Source: an uncultured Marmoricola sp.
GTDB taxonomy: Bacteria; Actinomycetota; Actinomycetes; Propionibacteriales; Nocardioidaceae
Length of the DNA: 16,282 nucleotides
Assembly: GCA_937868455.1 (NCBI GenBank)
Contig: CALMMO010000432.1
Location: 1-16,282, forward strand
Reading direction: 5' to 3'
The position numbers and the translations under genes were made by a program. Positions 1 through 6,456 of the stretch are shown here, one piece after another (within the stretch, counting starts at the first letter, position 1; each line of letters starts with the position of its first letter). The notes below the pieces were generated by a model. The model worked only from the letters and a program-made list of their open reading frames with translations, did no database searches and was not told the origin of the DNA.

Positions 1-728
1 GCCACTTCTACCGAGGCATCGGGGTCAGCGTGTTTGAGGGCTACGGGCTGACCGAGACAACCGCAGCCGTCACGGTGAACACCTCCACCGCTCAAAAAAT
101 TGGCACTGTGGGGCGTCCGATGCCCGGCGTGACGGTGCGGGTCGCCGATGACGGCGAACTGCTTTTCCGGGGAGGTCAAGTCTTTACGGGTTACTGGGAT
201 AACCCTTCAGCGACCGCTGAGGCCATCGATGATCAAGGGTGGTTCCACACCGGAGACATCGGTGAAATCGATCATGAAGGCTTCGTGCGCATTACCGGAC
301 GCAAGAAGGAGATTCTGGTGACGGCCGGGGGTAAGAATGTGGCTCCGGCGGTGCTTGAAGATCGTCTGCGTGCGCACTACCTCATCGATCAATGCCTCGT
401 GGTCGGAGACGGACAGCCGTTCATCGGCGCACTGGTCACCCTCGACCCCGAACCCCTTCAAGCCTGGGCCGAACGCAACGGCAAGGCCGATCTTCTGGCC
501 TCACACGGCATCGCGGCCCTCATCGATGACGCCAATGTGCGTGCTGAAGTCCAAGCCGCCGTCGATCAGGCGAACCTCGCTGTGTCGAAAGCTGAATCAA
601 TCCGCAAGTTTGTGATTGTTCCCAATGAGTGGAGCGAAGCCGGCGGTCAACTCACGCCGAGTCTCAAACTCAAACGCAACGTTGTCATGCGCGAAATGCA
701 TGAGGACATCGAGTCGCTCTACCACTAG
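1..728 (+). CDS. Long-chain fatty-acid-CoA ligase (AMP-binding), 3' part only
   Basis: The gene enters from the left edge. The reading frame is already open at base 3, so the GTG at 30 is an internal valine and not a start. What remains is the C-terminal ~241 residues of an adenylate-forming acyl-CoA synthetase, which activates fatty acids through acyl-AMP to acyl-CoA. Visible motifs are YGLTETTA (from base 42), the TGD motif (bases 249-257) followed by the hinge segment [19 protein letters not shown], and the LTPSLKLKR motif with the C-terminal catalytic lysine (codon 666 or 672). The layout is that of FAA1/FadD15-type enzymes, and the position next to NlpC/P60 and trpD/qcr genes matches fadD15 in mycobacteria. 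It converges on the M48 gene with only 7 bases between stop codons and no visible terminator. Chain-length specificity cannot be read from the sequence. Confidence 0.9.
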   Translation, partial: HFYRGIGVSVFEGYGLTETTAAVTVNTSTAQKIGTVGRPMPGVTVRVADDGELLFRGGQVFTGYWDNPSATAEAIDDQGWFHTGDIGEIDHEGFVRITGRKKEILVTAGGKNVAPAVLEDRLRAHYLIDQCLVVGDGQPFIGALVTLDPEPLQAWAERNGKADLLASHGIAALIDDANVRAEVQAAVDQANLAVSKAESIRKFVIVPNEWSEAGGQLTPSLKLKRNVVMREMHEDIESLYH

Positions 729-735
729 AACGCCA

Positions 736-2013
736 TCACTCGCCTTCAAGGTCGTTGGCCAAACCGATGCGCTCTTGGGTTGTGGGGTGAGATCCGAACC
801 AGAACTGGGCGAGCGCGGGCGGCGCCGGGTCACACCATGACTTGTCGCACAGCGTGGCCTGCATGCGGCGAAACCCCTCGAAATCCGAGGTTGCCTGGAG
901 CGACTCCACGTCTGCTCTCGTCTCCATGGCCCGACTCACCAGATTCTGGGCCGGACTCACCGCGAGGCTGCCTGCTGAAATCAAGAAGATCACCAGTGGC
1001 ACGACCCGAGGGTCACCCGACCCGTGCGCACAGCTTCGTGCGAGCAGCCATCGCCTCGAAAGCAGCAGTCCTAACAGGCCGACGCCAGCGATGGAACCAA
1101 CCGCGCCAAGTGCGGTGCCCCATGCAACATCGTGGTTGCGGGCATGAGCCAACTCATGGGCCACCACAACCTCGGCCTGATCTGGTGGCAGGTCCTTGAC
1201 CAAGGTGTCGTAGAGCACGACACGTCGGGTGCTCCCAATTCCGGAGACGTACGCGTTGAGCGCCGTCGTACGTCGAGAAGCGTCGGCCACTAAGACTTCA
1301 CGAATCCGAACACCTTGGCGTTCGGCTAACTCGGTGATGGCCGAACGCAGCGCACCCTGAGGCAGAGGCGTGAAACGGTTGAACAGCGGCTCGATCAGCA
1401 GCGGGTAGGCCATCGACAAGGCAAGAGTGGCCGCCGCCACAGCCGCTGCTAATGGCAACGGCCAGCGCTGGGGCCAGCGCCGGGCGAACCCCACTACCAG
1501 TACGAGGACCACGGCAGTTGTCCCTGCATCAACGAGCCACGAGAGCGCCAAATCGCGAAACCACTCTGTGGCCGACTGGGTGCTCAACCCAACTTGCAGC
1601 GCGCGTGCGTGCTGCCACCACGCAATCGGCAACGTCATGATCGTGGTTGCCAAGGTGATGCTCGCCGCCCCCAGCGCCGTGCGCAATGGCCAGGGACCAG
1701 GCAGCCATGACATCAGCCAGGACATCAGCCTCGACCCAGCACGGGTGAGCGCGCACCACCCCAACAGGATCAGGACGAGTGCGTAATTGGTCCAGCCGAG
1801 GTAACGCCGTACCTGAGCAAACGCCTCCATATCGCTGCGTCGTGAAGTTGAAATCCACGGAGCCGTGGCGCCGTGCCAAAGGTGGGCATCAGGCAGCCAC
1901 TGCCATGGAACGACGAACGCCGCGACGGCACCAACAGCGACCCCACCAATCACAATCAGCGTCAGGGACGTTTTGACGCTAGTACCGATCTCGGGCTCCG
2001 TCGCCACAGGCAT
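736..2013 (-). CDS. M48 family membrane metalloprotease (Ste24/CAAX-protease-like)
   Basis: A 425-residue integral membrane zinc protease. The HELAH zinc-binding motif lies at residues 286-290, and ETRAD at 364-368 supplies the likely third zinc ligand (E364). The upstream NAYVSGIG segment (253-260) and LLIEPLFNRFTPLPQGALR (~205-223) are typical of the Ste24/CAAX-prenyl-protease-1 group. Hydrophobic segments before and after the active site (about 15-37, 76-92, 112-132, 161-176, 184-204, 302-318, 338-352) indicate a polytopic protein. In bacteria such enzymes are linked to membrane-protein quality control or envelope maintenance; the substrate here is unknown. The ATG at 2013 lies 12 bases after the stop of the NlpC/P60 gene on the same strand, so the two are probably co-transcribed. 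No clear Shine-Dalgarno sequence is seen. Actinobacteria do not prenylate proteins in the eukaryotic manner, so a CAAX-protease label should not be taken literally. Confidence 0.85.
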   Translation of the reverse strand: MPVATEPEIGTSVKTSLTLIVIGGVAVGAVAAFVVPWQWLPDAHLWHGATAPWISTSRRSDMEAFAQVRRYLGWTNYALVLILLGWCALTRAGSRLMSWLMSWLPGPWPLRTALGAASITLATTIMTLPIAWWQHARALQVGLSTQSATEWFRDLALSWLVDAGTTAVVLVLVVGFARRWPQRWPLPLAAAVAAATLALSMAYPLLIEPLFNRFTPLPQGALRSAITELAERQGVRIREVLVADASRRTTALNAYVSGIGSTRRVVLYDTLVKDLPPDQAEVVVAHELAHARNHDVAWGTALGAVGSIAGVGLLGLLLSRRWLLARSCAHGSGDPRVVPLVIFLISAGSLAVSPAQNLVSRAMETRADVESLQATSDFEGFRRMQATLCDKSWCDPAPPALAQFWFGSHPTTQERIGLANDLEGE

Positions 2014-2025
2014 GGGCGTTGGTGT

Positions 2026-2997
2026 CTAGCCGGGTCGAACTGCTCCGACGTACGGCATTCGGTGCAGCGGATCGATGCGAACGCCTTCACCTGGGTTGGC
2101 AGCGTGCACGATGCGGCCGCCCCCGATGTACATGCCGACGTGATGCACTGGGCTGTAGTAAAACACCAGGTCGCCCGGTTGCAGGTTTGCCTCAGAAACT
2201 CGAGGACCTGACCCTTGCTGGGCGCTCGATGAGTGTGGCAACGACACCCCCGCCGCACCCCAGGCAGCCATCATGAGGCCCGAGCAGTCAAAAGAGTTGG
2301 GACCAGCCGCGCCCCAGACGTAGTTGTCACCGACCTGGGCAAGTGCGTAGCGAACCGCAATTTTGGCCCGCCCGCTTGCCGGGATATCAGCAGGGACTTC
2401 GAGGTCTCCCGACATCAGCGCATCCAGTTGCGCGCCCTCGAGGCGGTTGACCTCAGCCTTAGCCGCCGCTGACTGCGCGTCGAGCAGCGCCTTCTGCTTG
2501 GTCAACTCGGCATGAAGGGCATCACTCGATGCCACTTCTTGATCAGCCGCCGCCTGACGAATCCTCAACTCATCAAGCACGGTGGCGTACTGCGCCATGA
2601 GTTGCGTGCGTTGGGCGTCATAGGCCGAAACGGCGTTGAGGTTAGACAAGAAGGTGTCGGGGTTATCAGAGAACACCAGTTGGGTTGCGGTCGAGAGCGA
2701 CCCACCTTGGTATTGCTCAACCACCATCGATTTGACCTGGGCGCCCAACGCGTCCACGGACTTCTGTTGGGTGCGAACATCAGCTTGGAGTGCCTTCAGT
2801 TGCACGCGAGACGCCTTCAGTTGTACTCGCGCTTCGTTGAGGCGCTCGGAGGCCTGCTCAGCCTGAGCGTAGAGAGAGTCGACGAGCTTGCGCGCCTTGT
2901 CGAGATCTGGGTCCGCATTAGCCGGACCGGCAGAGTGGACTATGACGGATGTCGCAGCTACCGCAAGAGCAATTGCGAACTTCGGGGAGTGCTTCAC
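2026..2997 (-). CDS. Secreted NlpC/P60 peptidoglycan endopeptidase with N-terminal coiled coil (RipA/Rv2190c-like)
   Basis: A 323-residue exported cell-wall hydrolase. Residues 1-28 form a Sec signal peptide (MKHSPK, hydrophobic core, cleavage after ANA). Residues ~32-190 are charged, Ala/Leu/Gln-rich heptads predicted to be coiled coil, with a short tandem repeat (ARVQLKA, SRVQLKA, residues ~56-69). The C-terminal ~115 residues are an NlpC/P60 domain with catalytic Cys238 in NSFDCSGL, His286 in HHVGMYIGGG and a third polar residue around His298. Known family members cut the D-Glu to diamino-acid stem-peptide bond; the coiled coil typically restrains the enzyme or recruits partners such as FtsEX. 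The start is GTG at 2997; no better start lies upstream in frame. A purine-rich stretch (AGAGAAAGAG) lies ~11 bases upstream, far for a ribosome site. The gene leads the M48 gene in a probable two-gene unit. Confidence 0.9.
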   Translation of the reverse strand: MKHSPKFAIALAVAATSVIVHSAGPANADPDLDKARKLVDSLYAQAEQASERLNEARVQLKASRVQLKALQADVRTQQKSVDALGAQVKSMVVEQYQGGSLSTATQLVFSDNPDTFLSNLNAVSAYDAQRTQLMAQYATVLDELRIRQAAADQEVASSDALHAELTKQKALLDAQSAAAKAEVNRLEGAQLDALMSGDLEVPADIPASGRAKIAVRYALAQVGDNYVWGAAGPNSFDCSGLMMAAWGAAGVSLPHSSSAQQGSGPRVSEANLQPGDLVFYYSPVHHVGMYIGGGRIVHAANPGEGVRIDPLHRMPYVGAVRPG

Positions 2998-3176
2998 GCC
3001 CTGATGTTCTCTTTCTCTTCGACGTCGACCTAACTCACGACTCGTATCGCAGCGTGAGTAAAGACAACGTTGTGTCCGAGCGCGCCCTAACTGGCACGCA
3101 GCTTCCAGACAACCTTATGCAGGCTAGTTGAGGCACGCGGTGAGAACAAACCACGCCTCGTAGGCCACGACTCATC

Positions 3177-3228
3177 GGCCCCATCTGTCACGTGGAACTC
3201 TTTTTATCAATCTGGCCACATCTGTCAC
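3177..3228. repeat. 15-bp direct repeat pair GGCCnCATCTGTCAC
   Basis: Two copies of GGCC(C/A)CATCTGTCAC, matching at 14 of 15 bases, lie at 3177-3191 and 3214-3228 in the gap between the small two-CxxC gene and the NlpC/P60 gene. The start-to-start distance is 37 bases, about 3.5 helical turns. The copies flank the predicted -10 box at 3201-3206, as expected for a transcription-factor site. The plus-strand text after copy two (GTCACAGCC) resembles the MtrA half-site GTCACAgcg known from mycobacterial envelope genes, but copy one continues differently. Confidence 0.5.
3201..3228 (-). promoter_or_regulatory. Possible promoter for the NlpC/P60 gene
   Basis: On the minus strand a -35-like GTGACA (3228-3223) is followed by a 16-base spacer and TAAAAA (3206-3201). 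Transcription from here would give a leader of about 195 bases before the GTG at 2997. The region overlaps a direct repeat described separately. This is a motif reading by eye and a promoter closer to the gene is possible. Confidence 0.35.
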
Positions 3229-3235
3229 AGCCGCA

Positions 3236-3451
3236 TCAGGCCGACTCGACGACAGGTCCCGGCAGGGCCTGCACCAACCGCAGCGGCGGAACCATGCCAG
3301 ATTGAGCTAACACCGCCAGGGCATCGAACGAGTCTTGGTCTAAATCCACATGGTGCGCAGGCGAAATGGGGCCCAACAGCACCGTGACCATGCAGTCATG
3401 GCAGGCCAGGTCGCGCATGACACATGAGTCGCAGTCGATACGTAAGCTCAC
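3236..3451 (-). CDS. Small conserved actinobacterial protein with two CxxC motifs
   Basis: A 71-residue protein whose N-terminal half carries CDSC (C7, C10) and CHDC (C17, C20) within a segment ending in VTVLLGP. The C-terminal half (residues ~37-63) contains LDQDSFDALAVLAQSGMVPPLRLV, which could form a helix and a strand. The four cysteines in CxxC-x6-CxxC spacing suggest a bound zinc or another metal centre. I recognise the pattern as a recurrent uncharacterised actinobacterial family near NlpC/P60 genes, but know no assigned function. The GTG start at 3451 is supported by a near-perfect ribosome site. It lies upstream of, and in the same direction as, the NlpC/P60 and M48 genes with a 238-base gap, and diverges from the exonuclease/GIY-YIG gene. 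Confidence 0.75.
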   Translation of the reverse strand: MSLRIDCDSCVMRDLACHDCMVTVLLGPISPAHHVDLDQDSFDALAVLAQSGMVPPLRLVQALPGPVVESA

Positions 3452-3454
3452 GAT

Positions 3455-3461
3455 CCCTCCT
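3455..3461 (-). promoter_or_regulatory. Shine-Dalgarno AGGAGGG for the two-CxxC gene
   Basis: Read on the minus strand, AGGAGGG lies three bases before the GTG at 3451-3449. It is the strongest ribosome site in the window and fixes a GTG start for a very short gene. Confidence 0.7.
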
Positions 3462-3571
3462 CAGCTAGTGATGATCTGACCCTGACAGGGACCACCCCCC
3501 ATTTCCGCACGGCCGTGTCCACGCTGCGCTGGCGGGCTGCAGCTGCACAGATTCTTGGGGGTGGCCACACC

Positions 3572-3577
3572 TAGCTT
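3572..3577 (+). promoter_or_regulatory. Possible -10 element for the exonuclease/GIY-YIG gene
   Basis: TAGCTT fits the actinobacterial TANNNT -10 pattern and lies 8 bases before the ATG at 3586. No Shine-Dalgarno sequence precedes that ATG, so the transcript may be leaderless or nearly so. No convincing -35 is seen. Confidence 0.35.
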
Positions 3578-3585
3578 CTGAGTTC

Positions 3586-5337
3586 ATGAGCAACCCCACC
3601 CCGACCCTGGAGCGATCACGCTGGTCGACTCAAATGAGCCTCGACGAGGTTGGGCGCCCGTTGCGTGAGGTGACGTTTTGCGTCGTTGACCTCGAGACCA
3701 CTGGCGGGTCAGCGCAAGCCGGATCGATGATCACCGAGATCGGGGCCGTCAAAGTGCGAGGGGGCGAGGTTCTGGGCGAGTTCCAGACGTTGGTCAACCC
3801 GCGAGCATCAATCCCCTCCTTCATCGCGGTGCTGACGGGCATCTCCGACTCCATGGTTGCCCAGGCGCCAACAATCGATTTGGCTCTTCCTTCGTTCTTG
3901 GAGTTCGCTCGGGGCAGCGTGCTGGTCGCTCACAATGCACCCTTTGATGTCGGGTTCTTGCGCCACTTCGCCGGCCAACTCGATCTAGTCTGGCCGCGAT
4001 TTGAGGTCGTCGACACCGCACGGTTGGCCAGGCGCGTGGTGACCCGAGACGAGACACCCAACTGCAAACTCAGTTCGCTGGCGCGCTTGTTCAATGCGAC
4101 TACCGTGCCAAACCACCGAGCGCTCTCTGATGCGAGGGCCACAGTCGACGTACTTCATGGGTTGTTTGCCAGGCTCGGCAACCTTGGGGTGCACACCCTC
4201 GAGGACCTCAGCGACATCACCGCCAAGGTCGCGCCCGCGCAACGACGCAAACGGCACCTAGCCGCGCACCTGCCCAACGCCCCGGGCGTCTACCTTTTCA
4301 AAGACGCGAGTGATCGCGTCTTATACGTCGGTACGTCGAAGGATCTGCGCACCCGGGTGCGCTCCTATTTCACCAAGTCAGAAACACGCAGCCGCATAGG
4401 CGAGATGATCGCGGTGGCCCACAGCGTTGAGGGCATCGTGTGCGCCTCAGCCCTTGAGGCGAGTGTGCGCGAACTGCGCCTGATCGCGGCCCACAAACCG
4501 CCCTACAACAAGCGCAGTAAATACCCAGAGAAAGCGCGTTGGCTCAAGCTCACCAACGAACCCTGGCCACGGCTGTCCTTGGTCAACGCCGTGCGCGAAG
4601 ACGGCGGTGACTACCTGGGGCCGTTCCGGTCACGCAGGGCTGCCGAGGTCGTTGCTCGAGCACTGCACGAGACCTTCCTCTTGCGCCAATGCACCCAACG
4701 ACTGCCCCAGCAGCCCAAGGCAACACCGTGCGTCCTGGCCGAGTTGAGTCAATGCCTATCCCCTTGTGATGGATCGGCCAGTTCGGTGGCCTACGCCGAA
4801 GCAGTCCGAGGGGCCCGGCAGGCGTTCATCGGTTCCCCGAGCGTGGTGCTCGACACTGCCCGGGCCCGACTCGACCGGCTTGCCGCCCAACAACGCTTCG
4901 AGGAGGCCACTCGGCAGCGAGACCGGGCTTCCCTGTTCGTCACTGCCGCCAGCCGAACCCAACGGCTCGCGGGAGTGGTCACATGTGCCGAGTTAGTGGC
5001 AGCCCGTCGCGAACCCGGCATCGGCTGGGTTGTTCACGTCGTGCGTCGCGGCCGATTGTCTGCCGCAGGAGTCATCCCTCCAGGTGCCGAGGCCCAGACC
5101 TACGTGGCTTCGTTGCGGGCAAGTGCCGAGACCGTGATCTCAAGCTCGGCACCAGCAGCGAGTGCTGAAGAGACCGAGCGCATCTTGACCTGGCTCGAGA
5201 CGCCCGGCACCCGCGTGGTTCATGTTGAGGGCGAGTGGAGTTACCCGATCAACTCCGCCATTCGCATCGCCGCAGCCGGGGCGATCGAGTGTTTGAGAAA
5301 CCCCGCCACCGTCCCCCCACAGGCACACGTTGAATAG
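3586..5337 (+). CDS. DEDDh 3'-5' exonuclease fused to UvrC-like GIY-YIG nuclease domain (Rv2191-like)
   Basis: A 583-residue two-nuclease fusion. Residues ~28-195 are a DnaQ-type DEDDh exonuclease: VVDLETTG (D35, E37), AHNAPFD (D121) and NHRALSDA (H177, D182) give all five catalytic residues. Residues ~228-310 are a GIY-YIG domain as in UvrC/Cho: GVYLF (Y236), VLYVG (Y247, G249), an arginine in the following helix, and E291 in LEASVREL aligned to the UvrC catalytic glutamate, followed by KPPYN. Cys369, Cys382, Cys390 and Cys394 match the UvrC cysteine cluster. Residues ~424-450 resemble a UvrB-interaction (UVR) motif. The C-terminal RNase H-like nuclease and helix-hairpin-helix domains of full UvrC are absent. 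It probably acts in DNA repair, cutting near damage and trimming a 3' end, but the substrate is unproven. The ATG at 3586 lacks a ribosome site. Confidence 0.9.
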   Translation: MSNPTPTLERSRWSTQMSLDEVGRPLREVTFCVVDLETTGGSAQAGSMITEIGAVKVRGGEVLGEFQTLVNPRASIPSFIAVLTGISDSMVAQAPTIDLALPSFLEFARGSVLVAHNAPFDVGFLRHFAGQLDLVWPRFEVVDTARLARRVVTRDETPNCKLSSLARLFNATTVPNHRALSDARATVDVLHGLFARLGNLGVHTLEDLSDITAKVAPAQRRKRHLAAHLPNAPGVYLFKDASDRVLYVGTSKDLRTRVRSYFTKSETRSRIGEMIAVAHSVEGIVCASALEASVRELRLIAAHKPPYNKRSKYPEKARWLKLTNEPWPRLSLVNAVREDGGDYLGPFRSRRAAEVVARALHETFLLRQCTQRLPQQPKATPCVLAELSQCLSPCDGSASSVAYAEAVRGARQAFIGSPSVVLDTARARLDRLAAQQRFEEATRQRDRASLFVTAASRTQRLAGVVTCAELVAARREPGIGWVVHVVRRGRLSAAGVIPPGAEAQTYVASLRASAETVISSSAPAASAEETERILTWLETPGTRVVHVEGEWSYPINSAIRIAAAGAIECLRNPATVPPQAHVE

Positions 5338-5362
5338 TGACGTAAAGCACAAATCGGACTAA

Positions 5363-5391
5363 TTGACTCGATTCTTAGCTCGACATATCCT
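5363..5391 (+). promoter_or_regulatory. Sigma-70-type promoter for the first exported paralogue
   Basis: TTGACT (5363-5368), a 17-base spacer and TATCCT (5386-5391) form a good housekeeping promoter. Six bases after the -10 box is G5398, the first base of the 19-nt sequence shared with the next gene, giving a leader of 124 bases. The second paralogue has the same -10-to-repeat spacing, which supports the assignment. Confidence 0.65.
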
Positions 5392-5397
5392 CATAGA

Positions 5398-5416
5398 GAT
5401 TGGGGGGGAACCCATC
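5398..5416 (+). repeat. 19-nt leader repeat, copy 1, at the predicted mRNA 5' end
   Basis: GATTGGGGGGGAACCCATC is identical in all 19 bases to 6334-6352. It contains a run of seven G. GATTGGG can pair with CCCATC with one bulged T, giving a small hairpin with a GGGGAA loop. It begins exactly 6 bases after the -10 hexamer in both copies. It may be an RNA element or a DNA operator over the transcription start. Confidence 0.75.
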
Positions 5417-5422
5417 ACCTGC

Positions 5423-5464
5423 ACCGGCTAGTCAGATCTTTTTACTTGATCCTGACTTGCCGGT
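5423..5464 (+). other. Extended hairpin in the first paralogue's leader
   Basis: ACCGGC (5423-5428) pairs with GCCGGT (5459-5464). After a TA/TT internal loop, GTCAGATC (5431-5438) pairs with GATCCTGAC (5448-5456) with one bulged base, leaving the loop TTTTTACTT. In total about 14 base pairs form in the untranslated leader, ~46 bases before the ribosome site. It lacks a U-run on its 3' side, so it is not a simple terminator. Confidence 0.5.
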
Positions 5465-5521
5465 CGATGAGTTATGCCTCTTCCACTCGCCACTTGACTG
5501 CCTGGCCGACGAGGAGAAGCA

Positions 5522-6226
5522 ATGAGCACGCCCCGACCGAACTCTGTGATGAGCCGCCGTACGCTCGCAGCCGGAGCGGCCTGGTCGCTGCCAGTCGTAG
5601 CGATGACAACCTCGGCGCCCGCGTTTGCAGTCAGCTGTGGCGGCGTGTGCCCGAATGTGAACTTCCCAACGGTGCCATCCACTCCCACGACTACCTACCC
5701 CGACGCACCCGACTTGATTAAGTACGTCGCGAACACCACGATCACGCGTGGCGGCTGGACCTACACCGGCAGCAACACCAATGCAGGCGGCACCAGCGGC
5801 ATCATCGCCAAACACTTCGCCAGCAACGGCACCACTATCGTCGATGGCAAACAGGCATTCCAAGCTCAGGCCGACCCAACTGGCGCTGGCGCCTATGTGC
5901 AGGCATCCACAACGATGTGCTCGATTATCGGGGTCAAGATGACCTTCACCGTTGACTACATCTGGAACGACAACAACAGCTACAACGGCTCTAGCAAGCG
6001 AGCCATCCTGGAAATCTTTGTCAATGGGAACCTTTTGGCCACCAAGGACACTACCTACGACCAGTGGAGCGGCGTGGGAACCGGCGACCACACCGGCACT
6101 TTCACCTTTAGCTACACCCCCACCTCGACGGCAAATGTCACCTACTCCATGAAGGTAAGTTGGCCGGGCAACGACGGTATGTCAGATGACTTCATCGTCG
6201 CGGCACCCAAGATCGTCTGCGGCTGA
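5522..6226 (+). CDS. Exported four-cysteine protein of unknown function, paralogue A (twin-arginine-type signal)
   Basis: A 234-residue protein with an N-terminal export signal: SRRTLAAGAAW with R12-R13, a hydrophobic stretch, and probable cleavage after APAFA (A36). The twin arginine suggests Tat export, though the motif is loose (no FLK) and Sec export is possible. The mature part begins VSCGGVC and has four cysteines (C39, C43, C123, C233), all conserved in the next gene and suggestive of disulfides. The body is rich in Thr, Asn, Gly and aromatic residues with alternating strands (TFTVDYIWND, GTFTFSYTP, SDDFIVAAP), which reads as a beta-sandwich; no known family is recognised and no enzyme motif is seen. 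There is no LPxTG, lipobox or C-terminal membrane anchor, so it is probably released or held non-covalently. GAGGAG at 5511-5516 supports the ATG at 5522. Confidence 0.8.
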   Translation: MSTPRPNSVMSRRTLAAGAAWSLPVVAMTTSAPAFAVSCGGVCPNVNFPTVPSTPTTTYPDAPDLIKYVANTTITRGGWTYTGSNTNAGGTSGIIAKHFASNGTTIVDGKQAFQAQADPTGAGAYVQASTTMCSIIGVKMTFTVDYIWNDNNSYNGSSKRAILEIFVNGNLLATKDTTYDQWSGVGTGDHTGTFTFSYTPTSTANVTYSMKVSWPGNDGMSDDFIVAAPKIVCG

Positions 6227-6241
6227 TCGCAACCGGAGGAT

Positions 6242-6272
6242 GCACTTACCAGACGTTCGGTCTGGTAAGTGC
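6242..6272 (+). terminator. Perfect 13-bp inverted repeat after paralogue A (terminator or operator)
   Basis: GCACTTACCAGAC (6242-6254) and its exact complement (6260-6272) enclose the loop GTTCG. It starts 16 bases after the stop of paralogue A and ends 26 bases before the -35 of paralogue B. There is no T-run on either side, so it would be the U-less terminator type common in actinobacteria. The sequence also looks like a TetR-family operator, and both roles are possible. Confidence 0.55.
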
Positions 6273-6297
6273 GTGACACCTGCCACAGATTCAGGTA

Positions 6298-6327
6298 TTT
6301 ACCTCATCCATTAGCCCGGGTTACCCT
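6298..6327 (+). promoter_or_regulatory. Promoter for the second exported paralogue
   Basis: TTTACC (6298-6303), an 18-base spacer and TACCCT (6322-6327). The -10 context, TA(T/C)CCTCA then four bases then the 19-nt repeat, is shared with the promoter at 5386-5391. The -35 is weaker than in copy one, so expression may be lower or factor-dependent. Confidence 0.55.
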
Positions 6328-6333
6328 CACCAC

Positions 6334-6352
6334 GATTGGGGGGGAACCCATC
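6334..6352 (+). repeat. 19-nt leader repeat, copy 2, at the predicted mRNA 5' end
   Basis: Identical to 5398-5416 and placed the same 6 bases after the -10 box. The leader from here to the ATG at 6457 is 123 bases, against 124 for copy one. Sequence similarity stops at the end of the repeat and resumes only near the coding region. Confidence 0.75.
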
Positions 6353-6358
6353 GCTTCG

Positions 6359-6424
6359 CCTGTTGCAGGTGCGCTGCTTGGTGCGCCCGCATGCCCGGCG
6401 CGTGGTCGACACCTCTCCTTTTTT
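6359..6424 (+). other. Leader with alternative hairpins and a T6 run before paralogue B
   Basis: CCTG (6359-6362) can pair with CAGG (6366-6369). Alternatively AGGTG (6367-6371) pairs with CACCT (6410-6414), enclosing a GC-rich hairpin (GTGCGCC 6381-6387 with GGCGCGT 6397-6403, two G-U pairs). The two foldings share AGG and exclude each other. The larger one is followed by CTCC and TTTTTT (6419-6424), an attenuator-like layout read by eye only. Confidence 0.3.
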
Positions 6425-6456
6425 CGTTAGCCAACTGGCCTATCAGGGAGATGTGC

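Noticed and set aside
2998..3200. c-di-AMP (ydaO-type) riboswitch upstream of the NlpC/P60 gene
   Set aside because: Such riboswitches control some actinobacterial cell-wall hydrolases, so I looked for the conserved GGGG/CCGAACCCG-type blocks in the predicted leader and found none.
5398..5430. ECF-sigma promoter reading of GGAACCC in the 19-nt repeat as a -35
   Set aside because: The bases at the required -10 distance differ between the two copies and do not match in the second. A sigma-70-type promoter just upstream fits both copies better.
6391..6456. N-terminal extension of exported paralogue B to the ATG at 6391
   Set aside because: It would put 22 residues before the signal peptide, has no ribosome site, and paralogue A aligns with a start at 6457, which has GGGAG six bases upstream.
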